A stretch of DNA of 64,000 nt from Sphagnum compactum. Taxonomy: Eukaryota > Bryophyta > Sphagnopsida > Sphagnales. This document shows positions 47,824-59,800 of the stretch, piece by piece (positions within the stretch are counted from its first letter, which is position 1; each line of letters starts with the position of its first letter). A model generated the notes under the pieces. It had not been told where the DNA came from and did not search any database. It saw only the letters and a list, made by a program, of their open reading frames with translations. Where the stretch lies: the NCBI GenBank assembly GCA_965153455.1, contig OZ234493.1, positions 17,784,213 through 17,848,212 on the forward strand, in the 5' to 3' direction. The position numbers were made by a program, and so were the translations under genes.

Positions 47824-48019
47824 TGATTCATAATGTAGCATACATATTTCCATGGATGGAGGCAATATAATTGCATAACATAGTAGTCAAACTCCATCAA
47901 GATTGCCAGATCTTTAGATTTGGGATGTAGGTAGTTGCAAGGGAAAAAACATTCCTTTGAGTAGGAGTGTTTTGGACTTTAGTGCAACTAAACACTTAAA
48001 TTATATTAGTACAACATGC

Positions 48020-48195
48020 TCAAGTGTCTTCAACCTTTTGACAGTAGTGTATCCATGATAGATAATGTAAACAACCCTAACAATGAAAATTTTAATTTGA
48101 TTAAAATTTCGGCACAAATAAGAAATAAATTTTCAAGAAATTTCATAAATTTTAAAAAAATAATTTATGCTGGAATGGTAAAGGTACTATGGTAT
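48020..48195 (+). mobile_element. MITE-like element (family A), copy 3, 5'-truncated
   Basis: The right half matches copy 2 closely: AAAATTTCGGCACAAATAAG followed by AAAT, then TTATGCTGGAATGGTAAAGG and TACTATGGTA. The left terminal repeat is missing. It sits only about 200 bp from copy 2 and just before a family C repeat. Confidence 0.75.
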
Positions 48196-48334
48196 TTAAA
48201 ACATAAGGTTCATCTAATAAAACATTAGGGCACAAGTTTGATTTCTCTTTATCCTAATTGCAATATGGTCCACTCTTATTATCTTTTATGTGATTTGAAA
48301 TTATGTTTTTTATTTTTGATAATTGATAATGTTT

Positions 48335-48975
48335 TTTTGTTGGTGGGTAAAATGATAATCAAAGGAGCCACCCAAGTGAATGGACACTCCTTAAAATTGC
48401 ATTTTTGTATGTTTGAAAGATCACAAAGGAAACATAATAATTTGGATTGTCATAATGTTTTTTGGAATATTTTTTAGTAGTTGCAAAGTTTACATGTTCA
48501 AAACTTGACAAAAATTAAAAATGTTTTTGCATATTTAAAACACTCAAAGCTCGAAAGTGGACAAATGCCTTTGTTTTTTTCAAACGTCCTTTTTTCCTAC
48601 CAAATGTGCACTATTCCTTTTGAAAAGTGGAGAGGATTTAACATTGATAATTAGAAGGGCAAAAGGACTTGAATTGATGAATTTTTTTTTTATAACCCAT
48701 TCAAACACATTTGGTAGAAACATTTGGTTTAAAAGTGTTTTCGAGTTTGAAAATTGTGGATTTTAAAAATGTGGCTTCAACAAAGTTAGTCATATATATG
48801 TGATAGAAGGCATGAATGCATAATATACATGATATAAAATCAATTCGTAGTCAAAATGTATTTATATTTAAAATGTAATGTTAAATTGGGTATCCGAAAT
48901 ACAAAATTTAAAGTTATAGACCAACACACAAATGACATGTGTCATGTGTAGTCCTTGGAAAATGACACATGTCAT
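48335..48975. repeat. Dispersed repeat family C, copy 2
   Basis: About 600 bp shared with 63.04-63.61 kb in the same orientation, with long matching words. These include AAAAATGTTTTTGCATATTT, TTTTTTTCAAACGTCCTTTT then TTCCTACCAAATGTG, AAAAGGACTTGAATTGATGA, and GGCATGAATGCATAATATAC then ATGATATAAAAT. The distal end contains a short tandem duplication, AATGACACATGTCATGTGTA followed by GTCCTTGGAA (about 48931-48990). Confidence 0.85.
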
Positions 48976-49560
48976 GTGTAGTCCTTGGAAATGACACGCC
49001 CCTAGCTCCTTTGACCGTGATCTCATCCTAGTGTTACAAGGTTTTTCCTTCAAATAATGCTCCCAAGACCGAAGTTACTTATGAATGCCCATATAAATTA
49101 TCTTTCAATGCCCACCCACATAATTCATTTGACATCATGTCTTTTAAAATCAACCATTTTCAAATGTTTTTTGGATGTAAAAGGGTTATGGATTTTGGGG
49201 ATTTTCCCACTACAACAAAACATGTTTTTTTATGTTGGCTTTTGTATCACAACAAACAATTGACGAATTAGGTTTGAACAAAATGAATCAAATGATTTCA
49301 AACAACAGTTTGATTGAAGCAATTGATATGCTAAATGATGTGTTTAATGCCACATATCGTATTTGTTATGACCAAAAATATGATTAATATTACTATTGAA
49401 TAGTTATTTGACATGACTAAGATTTTTTGTATGGCATTATTAATTTTGAAAAATAATGAATTATAATCAATTTGTCAATTTTGATTGGTACACATGGAAG
49501 CCAACGATTTGACCATGTGGCTTACCTATTTAAATATTTAGTTTCAACCTACCTAATAAT
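48976..49560. other. AT-rich intergenic DNA
   Basis: No gene or RNA gene is recognised. Confidence 0.4.
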
Positions 49561-49910
49561 CCAATAAAACATTAAGACCTACCTACCTACTTACATAGGT
49601 ACCAAGTAGGTAAGTATTTACCGTGCATACCTACTCTTTCTTTTGGGGTAAATACTTTGAGTAGGATGTAGCATGTAATTGATTATAAATCTACCTACCT
49701 ACTTACCTATTTGTTACCTACCAATGTAGGTAGGTATGTACCAACTTACATACTTACATATATATTTGGAAAGTATTTGGAGTATGTAGGTACTTACATA
49801 CATAAGTACTTACATAACAACAGAGGTGCTTCATATAAGTAGGTTGGTATTTCCCCATGTGAGTACCTACGTACATAGGTTGTTACTTATCTACATAGGG
49901 GGCATCACAA
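49561..49910. repeat. CTACCTACCTACTTAC-rich repeat tract
   Basis: Imperfect 4-bp (TACC/GGTA) arrays run on both strands: ACCTACCTACCTACTTACAT (about 49577), CTACCTACCTACTTACCTAT (about 49691) and inverse runs of GTAGGTAGGTATGTACC (about 49724). Mixed orientation gives the tract hairpin potential. Confidence 0.8.
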
Positions 49911-52900
49911 CATAACATTATAGTCATGTGTATGAATGACTTATTTCAATCACATTAGTCAAAGTTTGGAATCCATGTAAACAATGAATCTACCATGTGT
50001 ATAACATTATGTTTGATTTGACTAAATACCTAGTTGTAGTTAGTCACAATAGATAGACCTACTTTTCATTTTAGTCAAAATAGATGTAGTTAGTCATTTC
50101 GGTCAAAATGAAAATGATTTAGTAAACTTGATTATATAATTAATCATAATATTAGTAGCAAAGAAAACTTGGTTTTATCGTAATGACCTCAACTTTGTTT
50201 AGAGCATTTTAGGTTCAACTTATCAACCTTTCTTTTGCTCAATGTTGTAGATTATTGAGGACAATTTTACCATGGTAATTCACATTTTGATTCGATCATT
50301 CTTCTATTGTTCATAAAACATTTGAATTGTGCTATCAATAATGTTTTAAGTGTCATTGAAAATTTATCCTTTTTAGGGACTTGACAATTATCATTAATTT
50401 GTTTGAACAAAAGGTTGAAAGCATGGTAAAATAACAAAAAAAGAGTAAAAACATTAGTTTTATCTTGTGTCATGCATATGAAAACAATAAAATAACATTG
50501 GAATGGGTGGAAGTATGATAAAAAATCTTTATGCCTTCTGTTACATTTATGAAACTTTACTTTCACAACATTATGATAAGTCATAAATAAGTTTAAAAAA
50601 TAAATAAGTATCCCAAGAAATGAATGATAATAAATTTATGTTTAGTGAACCTTGAACACAAAATATTCAATGAAATATTTTCATATTAAATAAAAAAACT
50701 AAAAAGTTGTATTATTGAGCATACCGTCAAATATAAATTCTACTTTTTATTTGTCAGAACATACTTAATATTTATTAGTCAACAATACAAAAAATGGACT
50801 TAAAATGTTCTTGCATTTCAAACAACTAGGTTATTTTTTATTAAAATTAAAAAAAAATTAAAATTGATTCATAATAATGAATAATTATATATTATCAAAT
50901 AAAAATATTCAATGTATAATAATTGTATGATGGGTTTTGTTTCTATTTTACATCTATTTGCATTCAACATTGACAAGACATTTTTTTCACTTGTTTTTAT
51001 TGTGTTTGATACTAATTAAAATTACTAGGTGTAAATCAAAATGTTTTGCAATAGGTAGAACATTTATTAATCAAAATATATTAATGTAGTAGGTAAAACA
51101 TTTGCTAGTCACATGATGCACCCAAAGGTTTGTTGTGTGGTATGAGGGGTAAACATTTTTCTGGTTTTGAAATGGAATGCAAACCTAGGACATGTTCCCT
51201 AGCTTTCACAAAAAGGGAAGGCATGGGAGCTTTGGGATGGGATTAACACAAGTTCACAAAATTAAACTCAAGATGAAATCAATTTGCACAAATCCAAAAA
51301 GGTGGTTAATGCAAATTGGAATCAAAATGGTGCATAAACAAGTCACAAAAGACACATTTACATGACTCATCGTGATTCGACCCTTGAAAGGAGTCACCCT
51401 TGCCTCCTTATAGTATCATACATTTGGGTCAAAATGGCACCTAGGTGCCAAATTAACCATTTTTTGGGATTTGGAAACTTTTGGCACATGGGAATGTTTT
51501 TTTGAGTTTTTGGCAAATGTGACATAAAATGTTTTAGCATTCTTCCGTAACTTTCTCTTAGACCTGATTACTTTTGGTGATAGCTATAGAACATGACAAA
51601 ATTGATGGGGTCATTGAGTACCTTCAATTATTTTTTGTTGGTAGACCTATTCAACATGTTAAATGGCACACATGTGTTTTGTTGTTTAGAGTACTTTTTG
51701 GATATGAAGATTTAAAAACCCATTATCATTTGTGATTACTAGGGCATGAAGATAAGTTATGTGGATTTAATTTGGTAGAATTCTATTGGTTTTTGTTTCC
51801 TTAAAGCGTGGAAGGGAGGTCTTAAAAGATGTGAAGGGGTTTCAACAGCAAGATAGGAAAATAGGTTGTCCATTTTTTAATTTGTTTTTTAAGCTTGGTG
51901 TCCCATTAACATCAAATTTATATCAAAAGAGAGAAAATTCAACAAGTGGCGACTATTTTAGAATTACCCTATGTGATAATGCACGGGAGGGTGCAAAGCC
52001 CTATGGCTTTTCAAACCTAAATTACTTTCTTCAAAAGCCATTCAATTTCATCAATGTTGAAATTTATAACTTCAACAAATTTCTTGAGAATTTCACAAAA
52101 TCATGCACAGTATACACAAATGTTTCTCATATATTTGGACACTATAATCTTATCTTATAGAAAATTTCAAACACTTTGGTTTTTAATCAATTATATACAA
52201 AATTAACTCACACATAATGTATATTTTATAGATGAGGATAGGGATTACATCGAAGTGACATAAATTCCCAAATTTAATCTTAAACAGAAGTCCCAAAATT
52301 CTCAAGTTATGAGGCTTGTTATTTCATGGGTTCATAGAACCCTACATATGAACTCCAATTCAAGAGCTTCAAAGGGAAAAATTAAAGACTTTGAGATGAC
52401 CTTTCTAACACTCTAATCATTTAAGGTGGTTTGACCCCTTTGTTAAATGGTTTAGTGGTTGATAATCAAACTGCCATTTTCATTGCTAACCATTTTTCTG
52501 CACGTAGTTTGCGTTTTAGATCTTTGAATGGGAAATGAAACCCACTTTACATTTGTGTACTTTTCAAGACCTTTCCAATGATCTAAAGGGGCCCTTTTTG
52601 GACAAGGTTTGGTCCCCCAAACCTTGTTTGAAATATTTGAAACATTGTAGGCCTACAACTTTTTAAAGTGGAAATCCAATTGGGAGACTCATGTTTTCAC
52701 ACTTGTGAATGTGTTTGAAACCCATTGACACTTTCTTGGCACATTCCCCTTTGTCATCCCTTAACTTTGGTCACAAGCCCAAGGCTACTATTGTGAGACA
52801 TAGCCTTGAAAAAACAAAATGCATTAAAAAATGTTTTTAATTATGTTTCTAACTAGTAACATGTAATTTAATAATAATTTTTTGCAATTAACTTTGTTTC

Positions 52901-53370
52901 ATGTAGTGGGTGTTATCACTTATTGAAAAAAATATGACCATTGAATTTTGGTAGGGGAAGAATGTAATTGTCCTATAAGTTTCTTGAGCAAATTTTAACA
53001 CATTCACATAATAAAAACACAACACCATATTGGTGTTTACATAACATGATATTGTTATTTCATTTTTGTGGTTATAAATTTAAAAAACCACCTTATAACT
53101 ATATATGGAGTTTATTACAATTTCTAATACCCACCCAACATTGGTGAACCCTTATGTAAACGATAGATATTTTTGGAAATAATCAAAACTTTAATGAATC
53201 ATGTGTTATTTGATATAAGTGCCTTGCGATGAAATGCCTTTGAAATCCTTGTGAAGTTTAAGACCATTAATTTTTATCTCATAATGCATTTTACATAGTC
53301 TTGATTTGTTTGTTAAATAAATATCTATTTATTGAAGAAGGTTGTTTATTTGTTTTGTATGTTTTTTTTT
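49911..53370. other. AT-rich intergenic DNA, no recognised gene
   Basis: A plus-strand frame stays open across about 51786-52160 (124 residues, with SGDYFRITLCDNAREGAKPY), but I recognise no family. The run from 52.2 to 52.8 kb is less AT-rich and may be part of an old transposon. No RNA gene is seen. Confidence 0.4.
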
Positions 53371-53379
53371 GTTTGCCAT

Positions 53380-54700
53380 GTTGAGATCTCCCAAACCATG
53401 GTGCCCCTTGTTGTGGTCTTGGTACCATTGGAAAGCCCTCAATGGCTACAATTGAACTATAAGGAACCGTTTAGGCCTATTGTTAATGCTCTTTTTCTTT
53501 GGTCGTAAAAAATATTTAATTAAATGTTGAATTTTTTTTAAAAAAAAAGAATAATATTTTTAATTTTACTATCATGGGAACATTCGGATAAATTTGAAAT
53601 GAATATAATGAGTATGGAATATTGAAAATGATTTGTAAAACCATGTAACCAATGTTCAAAATAATTTTTTAAAATTGTTGTTTAAAGGATTTTTTGAATG
53701 ATTTCAAATAGTTAAAGAATGACATTTTTATGGGAATGCTTTTAAATACATTTTCAAATAATAATATAATGGAACATATCTTTGGGTCATAAGAATAAAA
53801 TCAAACAAAAAGTTGATTTGCAAAGTATCATTTTAACAATATTTTATCATTGAGGAGTCTAGTCCTTGGCATGAGGGTTTCCTTATATTCAATTTACACC
53901 CTAATGAAGGCATTGGCATGGTTTGGTAATGTTTAAACTACCATGCAAAAATGATTGATTATTGAAGAAAAAATCATTGAAAATTTAAATAAAATAAAAT
54001 AAAATATTTTAAGGAAAATTGGGGCAACCTCTTGGTAATGCTAGAAAGCCCTTGATAAGTGGGATTCTTTGGAGGTGATTTTAAAACTCTTAAACCTAAG
54101 GTGGGGTAAATATTGAATTTTGAATCATTTTTTTCATGAAATATTAATTTAAAATTTAGAAATAAAAATTTCAGAATTGGGGTCTATCATTAGGGTCCTA
54201 TTCACACTTGAAAAAATAATCATAATTGTGTTCGCACTTGGGCCAATGGCCCATGCCACATTAGTGTACTATTAAGGAAATTGATTTGTTTGTCATGTGC
54301 AGATCTCCTAAGCTGTAGTGCTCTAAATTACATTCTTGGTACCACTGAAAAGATCTTGATGAGAAGAGGTGCCCCAAGGTGATTTTGTAATGTTTAGACC
54401 TTTGGTGCAAGTGCTATTGAATATTTAACAATTTTTTCAATGAGAATTCAGAAAATCAAAACTAAATTTTTTAGGGAAATTTGGGCTTACTTTTGGTATT
54501 GTTGGAAAGTACTCAATGAAGGCATTTCCGAATTTTTAGACCTAAGTTCGAGGAGATTGAATTTTGAGTAATCTTTGTCGGTTGAAATTCAATAAAAGTT
54601 TGATAAAATCAAAACAAAAATATTTGGAGTTCACACTTGGGCCAATGGCACATGCCACACTATCGCGATGATTATGAAGAACCATGATTTCGGACCTGGT
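53380..54700. repeat. Degenerate ~400-bp repeat units
   Basis: Recurring phrases: GAGATCTCCCAAACCATGGT / AGATCTCCTAAGCTGTAGTG (about 53384, 54301), CTTGGTACCATTGGAAAGC / CTTGGTACCACTGAAAAGA (53420, 54335), and GCACTTGGGCCAATGGCCCA then TGCCACA (54232, 54635). Spacing of the last pair is about 400 bp. The units are strongly diverged. Confidence 0.6.
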
Positions 54701-55014
54701 ATGGTGATACAAGTGCCCTTACAATTGAATTGCCTCCCAAATCAATGTGAAGCTTGTGATCATCAAGCTTTAGTACATTGTATATAACATTTTTGTATAA
54801 CACATGTTAACTGGGAGCCCATTGAGATATGGCAGAAAAAAAACTGCTTGCAGAATTTCTCTACTTTTATACACTAACATTTCTTGAACTCGAGGTTGTC
54901 CAAACTTATTTTGAATTCTATAACCAAATTTTTAATCACTTGAATCACTAGCACTTTCCTTTTCATAAAACTCTCACTACTCACTTTTCATGAAACTCTC
55001 AATCAAGAACAACT
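54701..55014. other. Intergenic DNA
   Basis: No gene is seen; this is a transition from AT-rich repeats to the telomere-like array. Confidence 0.35.
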
Positions 55015-55560
55015 ACTAGACCATGCCCTAAACCATAATCATGAGAGCCCGATTGTGAAGAACTACTAAACCATACCCTAAACCTTAGACGCTAATTGAG
55101 AAAATTTCCAGCTCCAATAGCATATATTTATGTTGTTGCGGTTCAAAAGCTCATAGTTGGAACTCAGAGCTTCGCAGGCAATCCACCTTCTTTGGGTGTG
55201 CATGGGGCGCCTCGTCCTAAGTTGTGCCAAGGACATCCCCCTTACCTTGAAACCGTTAAACCCTAAACCCTAATCAAGGGAGCCTGATCAAGAAGAACAA
55301 CTTCTAGACCATATCCTAAACCCTATCCAAGAGAGCCCAGATCGAGAAATACTACTAGGTCCCATATGCTAAACCCTAATCAAGAGAGCCTAATCAGAGA
55401 ACAACTACTAGGTCCTAAACCCTAGTTACCCTAATTAAGAGAGCCTAATCAGAGAGCAACTACTAGGTCCTAAACCCTAGCTAGAGCATACCCTAAAACC
55501 TAGAACTATCTAGGGCATACTGTAAACCCTAAACCCTAATCCAGAAAGCGTGATCATCTT
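55015..55560. repeat. Interstitial telomere-like CCCTAAA repeat cluster
   Basis: Many CCCTAAACC / ACCCTAAACCCTAATC words, the plant telomere unit, are interspersed with a ~55-60-bp unit. That unit contains AAGAGAGCCTAATCAGAGA and ACAACTACTAGGTCCTAAAC; two adjacent copies (about 55380-55490) are nearly identical. The tract ends about 150 bp before the stop codon of the peptide-precursor gene. Confidence 0.85.
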
Positions 55561-55715
55561 TTCCGGCGGGCGGGAGGAGCATCGTCGTTTTTGCCTCGCA
55601 CAATTGCTCCTCGTGATTTGCAGAAGAATCTGGGTACAAATGCTGAGGATCATGTAATGCCGAGAATCACATGATCCTCAGCAGCGCTATCATGGAGGAG
55701 CTGCTGGATTCTTGT

Positions 55716-57078
55716 CTAATTGCTTCTAGGAGGATGGTTTTCTGGGTCTCTGTAATCGCTGTCGAAATCGTTGTTGGAAGTATGAGGGAATTTGTTGTCT
55801 TTGTTGTTGGATTCTGGTAGCTTTCGTCTAAGGTCGGTGGGTCTCATCATGCGTCGTCGTCTAATTTGATGATGGGTTGTTGCTGTTGTTGTTGTAGCAG
55901 CGGCAGCAGCAGCAGCTGGTGGATACAAACTTCTTTTATGATCGACGCCGCGGACTCTGAGCTTCATCAGTATCATGTCTTTCCAGATCTTGCTAAGGAG
56001 TTTCATAACAAGATTTGTTGTTATTGTTTTCGTCGTCGTCGTCGTCTCCTCCAACAACTTGTTTTTCTGATAATTATTGGTAGCTGGATGCGCCAGATCA
56101 AGTTGCTGCTGGCGGTGGTGATATTGCACAGCATCATGTGAAAATTTTGTCCATTTTCGATGTGTGAACAACACTGGCTGCTGTGCAGCAGCTCCTTTTT
56201 TGACACTGGAGGTTTGATCTTCTGGAGCTTGTGGTGGACCATTGTATGCTTCCAGCAGTGCAAGAATGGAAGCTTGTTCTTGTTCCGTGTCTCTCTGCCA
56301 TGGGTTGCAGCAAATCGACAAGATTAGACGACAATTTCACACACTGGACTTGAAGAAGCAACCACCATAGACGAACGTCCGACATGATTTTGGAAGAGAG
56401 AAACCACCAGGACATTCACCAGCCTAACTGAAAGCCAAGTTCCTAGGAGCAAGTTCTCTAGATGAATTGTGTTCTCTAGAATCCAAAAGCTGCAATATCT
56501 CAACGTGTTCTGAGTGTGATTTTTTTTTTGGTTTTTACCTTCGATTCTGTTGTTGGACTCGATGCAGCAGCAGCATCATTCTCGGGATCTTGCACTGCCG
56601 GCGTTTCGGTGATGCGTGCCGGCGCATACTTGTTTAGAATGAGGAATTTGTCATTCGTTTCTTCTGAAAATACATCATGGAAACAAGTCACGGGATCAGA
56701 GGAGAAAACTTGAACCAAGACCAGTACTATAAACAGCTCGAGAGATGGTTCACGGCAGCAATGATTGTAAACGGCGCGGCGCATGATCAATTCACAGACA
56801 GAAATATCTAAGTACAGCTTAAACATGCAAGTAATCCGAGCGTTCTCTCTTTAAATCCGCATGCAAAATGCGTACATGTGCAGCACCGCCGCTTGCAAGC
56901 GGCGCCGACCGGCCGGGAAGACAGAATTACCTAAGCGAGCTGGATGGCTGGCGGAAGTGAAGGAAGTGCAGATGAGCAGGTGGACGAAGACGAGAGCCAC
57001 AATGGTTGTGCACCAGAATGCAGTCACAATTGGTCGAGTACCCCGCACGCTTCGTATTCTCTTTCGCACAGAGACCAT
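55716..57078 (-). CDS. RGF: RGF/GLV/CLEL-type secreted peptide precursor
   Basis: Three exons join exactly in phase on the minus strand: 57078-56931, 56708-56539 and 56294-55716, giving 298 residues. Junctions are TTAG|GTAATT, TTCAAG|TTTTC, GAAG|GTAAAA and GGCAG|AGAG. The protein opens with a basic stretch and a hydrophobic signal segment (TAFWCTTIVALVFVHLLICT, about 19-38). A variable middle rich in Gln, Ala and Thr follows. It ends DYRDPENHPPRSN followed by the stop. That C-terminus matches the root meristem growth factor pattern DYxxPxxxPPxxN; it is identical at 8 of 13 positions to the RGF1 peptide as I recall it. In the family the Tyr is sulfated and a Pro hydroxylated, and LRR receptor kinases bind the mature peptide. 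Acidic residues precede DY (DFDSDY). Basic RRRR and LRRK sites upstream could be processing sites. It is longer than usual precursors. Confidence 0.8.
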
Positions 57079-58620
57079 TCTTACAACTTTTGCATAGCTG
57101 CTTCTGCTGCTGCACAACTTTGCTTAGACTCCACCTGATGATCTCCTTGCACGTCTCGACTACTACTGCATGAGCTCTTATATCGACGATCTGCAGTTCT
57201 AACAGCTGCTACGACCAAGGTCTAGTCAGTCTCTAGCTGACGACCCCCGGGAAGGGATAGATCGATCGACCCACAAGCTTGGATTCTAGAGCTCAATATG
57301 CTGCTAGCATCACGGCAGATCCTTCATCCTCAACAAGAGAGATTATATCTCTCATCACCACACAGATCAGAAGCGCGTAACAATAGAGAGAGAGAGAGCC
57401 GCGCACTCCCGCACTAAAGTAATTGATCCCGAGCTGATTGCAATCAGGTTTCAACAAAGCAGCTAGCTTTAACAGGGAGGAACACAGCCAGCTCGGAGAA
57501 TTCTAGCACACGCCAATTCATTCAACTCTGGACAACTAATCTACCTCAGAAGAAGCAGCAGGACAGTAGCAGCAGTACTAGTAGCAGCAGAAGTGGGGAA
57601 GAAGAAAGATCGCTGTCTAGAACAGTAGAACAGCCATACTATTGAGCTTTGCGTACGCTGCAAGCATAGGTACTGCAGCACAGCAGCAACAGCAGAAGCT
57701 AGTCAGTCCACACGAAGATCAGAGGAAAGAAGCTACTACATACAGCTCTGGAGTCTGCATCACATGAAACAGTCCACAAGCATTTGTATTCTGCATGAGC
57801 TGGGTTGTAGTGTGCTGTTGCTACTGCAGGAGGCGACGGTGATGACCAAGAGTTAAAATGAGAGAGAAATATTCATGCAGGACCTGAATCTGATCCAGAC
57901 TCGAAGCTCATTTATGGAGCACGTCGCGGGTACTAGCTACTGCTGCTGCTACACCCACGTCGAGCCTGGCTTCTCGTTCTGGTCCTCGTCTTCGTCCTCC
58001 TACGTCTAGATTTCCTACTCCTGAGACTCCAGGCTCCTCCTAGAAGTCTAGCTAATCCTGGAGCTCTTGCTGCTGCTCATGCCGCACAGCTACCTTACTA
58101 GGGCCTAATTCTAGTAGTAAAACAAAATACAAAAGTACAAAAACACACACACACACACACACACACATACACACATCCTCTTGCAATAACTGTCCAACAG
58201 AAACAAAATAAAAGAGTTTTTTTTTCTCGCGGGGCCTGCACCTGCAGCAAGCTCTTTTGCAGCTCGTGCTGATCAGTACTCGCAGCTGGGGGGAGGGACG
58301 GCCGGGTGGGCGGACGACTAGCTAGCTGCTAGCTACCTCAGAGAAGACTTTGGGAGTCAGCGATGTCTTTGGGTGTGCACTGTGGTGGGGTCTAGATGTC
58401 TGGGACGAGCTCTGTGTGTATGTTTGTTGTGGTGGGATCAGCGCGACGCGTTCTCGGGGAGTGGTAAGTACCTGCTCCTGCTGCTGTTGTTGCTGTTGTT
58501 GCTCCCAGCTCCATGTCTCTGTGCTTGCTTTCTGACACGAAGCATGTGCCGCCATTTTTGCACCCAATTTCATACTCTCCACACCTCGACGTCTGCCAAC
58601 ACTCTACTCATGTTCTTAAT
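57079..58620 (-). promoter_or_regulatory. Upstream region of the peptide-precursor gene
   Basis: About 1.5 kb of GC-richer DNA with CAG/CTG-rich stretches, a GA run (about 57389-57402) and a CA microsatellite (about 58142-58168). A minus-strand ATG at about 58582 opens a frame encoding a Gln run and reaching a possible donor (GAGCAG|GTACTT near 58472). It could be a 5' UTR exon, an upstream ORF or the first exon of another transcript; I cannot decide. Otherwise this is promoter or leader sequence. Confidence 0.4.
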
Positions 58621-58649
58621 ATACACATGTTTCATACCCTTCTTAATCT

Positions 58650-58880
58650 TTTTACTACCCACTTATCTACCTACCACCTACCTACTTACCTACCTACTTA
58701 AATATTAAGTATTTATAACAACTTTTTATTACCCACCTACTTACTTACCACCTATCTATTTACCTACCTACCTAAATACTAATTACTTATAACAACTTTT
58801 TACTACCCACCTATCTACTTACTTACCTAGATACTAATTACTTACAACAACCCATTAGCCTAAATACCTTCTCACTAATC
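58650..58880. repeat. CTACCTACTTACC repeat tract
   Basis: Two or three units of about 80 bp, each with ACTACCCACC/TACTACCCAC, TTACCTACCTA, AAATACTAATTACTTATAAC and AACTTTTTA (about 58650-58840), end in ACAACCCATTAGCC. Same family as the tracts at 37.8 and 59.5 kb. Confidence 0.8.
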
Positions 58881-59450
58881 ATTTTTACATTTTATATCTA
58901 CTACACACCATAGTGGTTAGTTAAAGACTATTGCTTTGCATTTGCCACTTTCTTATGCCTTCTCCAACTGTTTTTTTCTTTGAGAGTATTTAGCTCTCAT
59001 TTATTTACCATGTGAACTGGGCTCGAGGTCATTGGTTATTGGTAATATCTTTGGCCCTTTGAAGGTATCAATTACTAGACAAGAGGTTGTTGGTTAACCG
59101 AAAGAGCTGAGATCTGGAAGTGTCAAAGGTCTTTTTGTTAACCAATTTGACCTTGAGCCAATCGTCGCACATAACCTAATATTGTTCATAGACTTGAGAG
59201 CACATAACCTAATATTGTTCATAGACTTGAGAGCGAGCCAATGTAACCCCTCTTATCAATGAATGAAAAACTCATGTATCAATGAAAAGTTGTTTAACCT
59301 CTCATGTCAATGGATGAAAACTCATATCTGACATCATTTAGGATTGAAAATAGGAGGAAGGACAAGAGGTTATGCTTGCTGAACGAAAAAGTGTAGGATG
59401 AATCAAAAGCTCGAGAACCTATGGATGATAGGTTATGTTGTTATTTTTTT
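58881..59450. other. Intergenic DNA with a 33-bp duplication
   Basis: A 33-bp segment, CACATAACCTAATATTGTTC followed by ATAGACTTGAGAG, is exactly duplicated in tandem at about 59167-59232. Nearby, ATGTCAATGGATGAAAACTCA and ATCAATGAATGAAAAACTCA are loosely repeated. No gene is seen. Confidence 0.6.
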
Positions 59451-59800
59451 ACTACCTACCTAGGTACTACAACCAACCAACCCTCAGCTATGTACTAAAC
59501 ATCTACATGGTATATGATGTACACACACCATGGTGGTTAGCTAAGTTGAGCCTATTTTACTTTACTAAGTTCTAACAACCCACTAGCCCTTACCTATATA
59601 ATAATCACGTATATATACCTACTCACCTAGTAGCTACTTAGTAGTCACCTATTGTCTGACCTACTTACCTACTTACCTGCTTACCTGGACCTAGTTTTTA
59701 CAGGATAGGCTATCAAGATCAAACCTGATGTTCAACTCAGTTGGGGTTCATCCATAACTGAATCATATAACATGCTTCTGATGGATGGATGGTGTGCAGG
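59450..59800. repeat. TACC-type repeat ending in a conserved tail
   Basis: Contains TACCTACCTAGGTACTAC, TCTAACAACCCACTAGCC, TACTTACCTACTTACCTGCT and then TTTACAGGATAGG. The tail GGTGTGCAGGTGGTTGTTGG resembles GGTGTGCTGGTGGCTGTTGG after the tract at 37.8-38.1 kb, so the two loci share a composite repeat of at least 300 bp, not just a simple microsatellite. Confidence 0.75.

Noticed and set aside
51786-52160. 124-residue plus-strand open frame
   Set aside because: No recognised domain; lies in repeat-like AT-rich DNA and begins ambiguously.
55716-55760. Assignment of the peptide tail to the PSY or CLE families
   Set aside because: PSY shares only the DYxDP start and lacks the terminal PPxxN; CLE peptides lack DY. 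The tail ends at the stop exactly as in RGF precursors.
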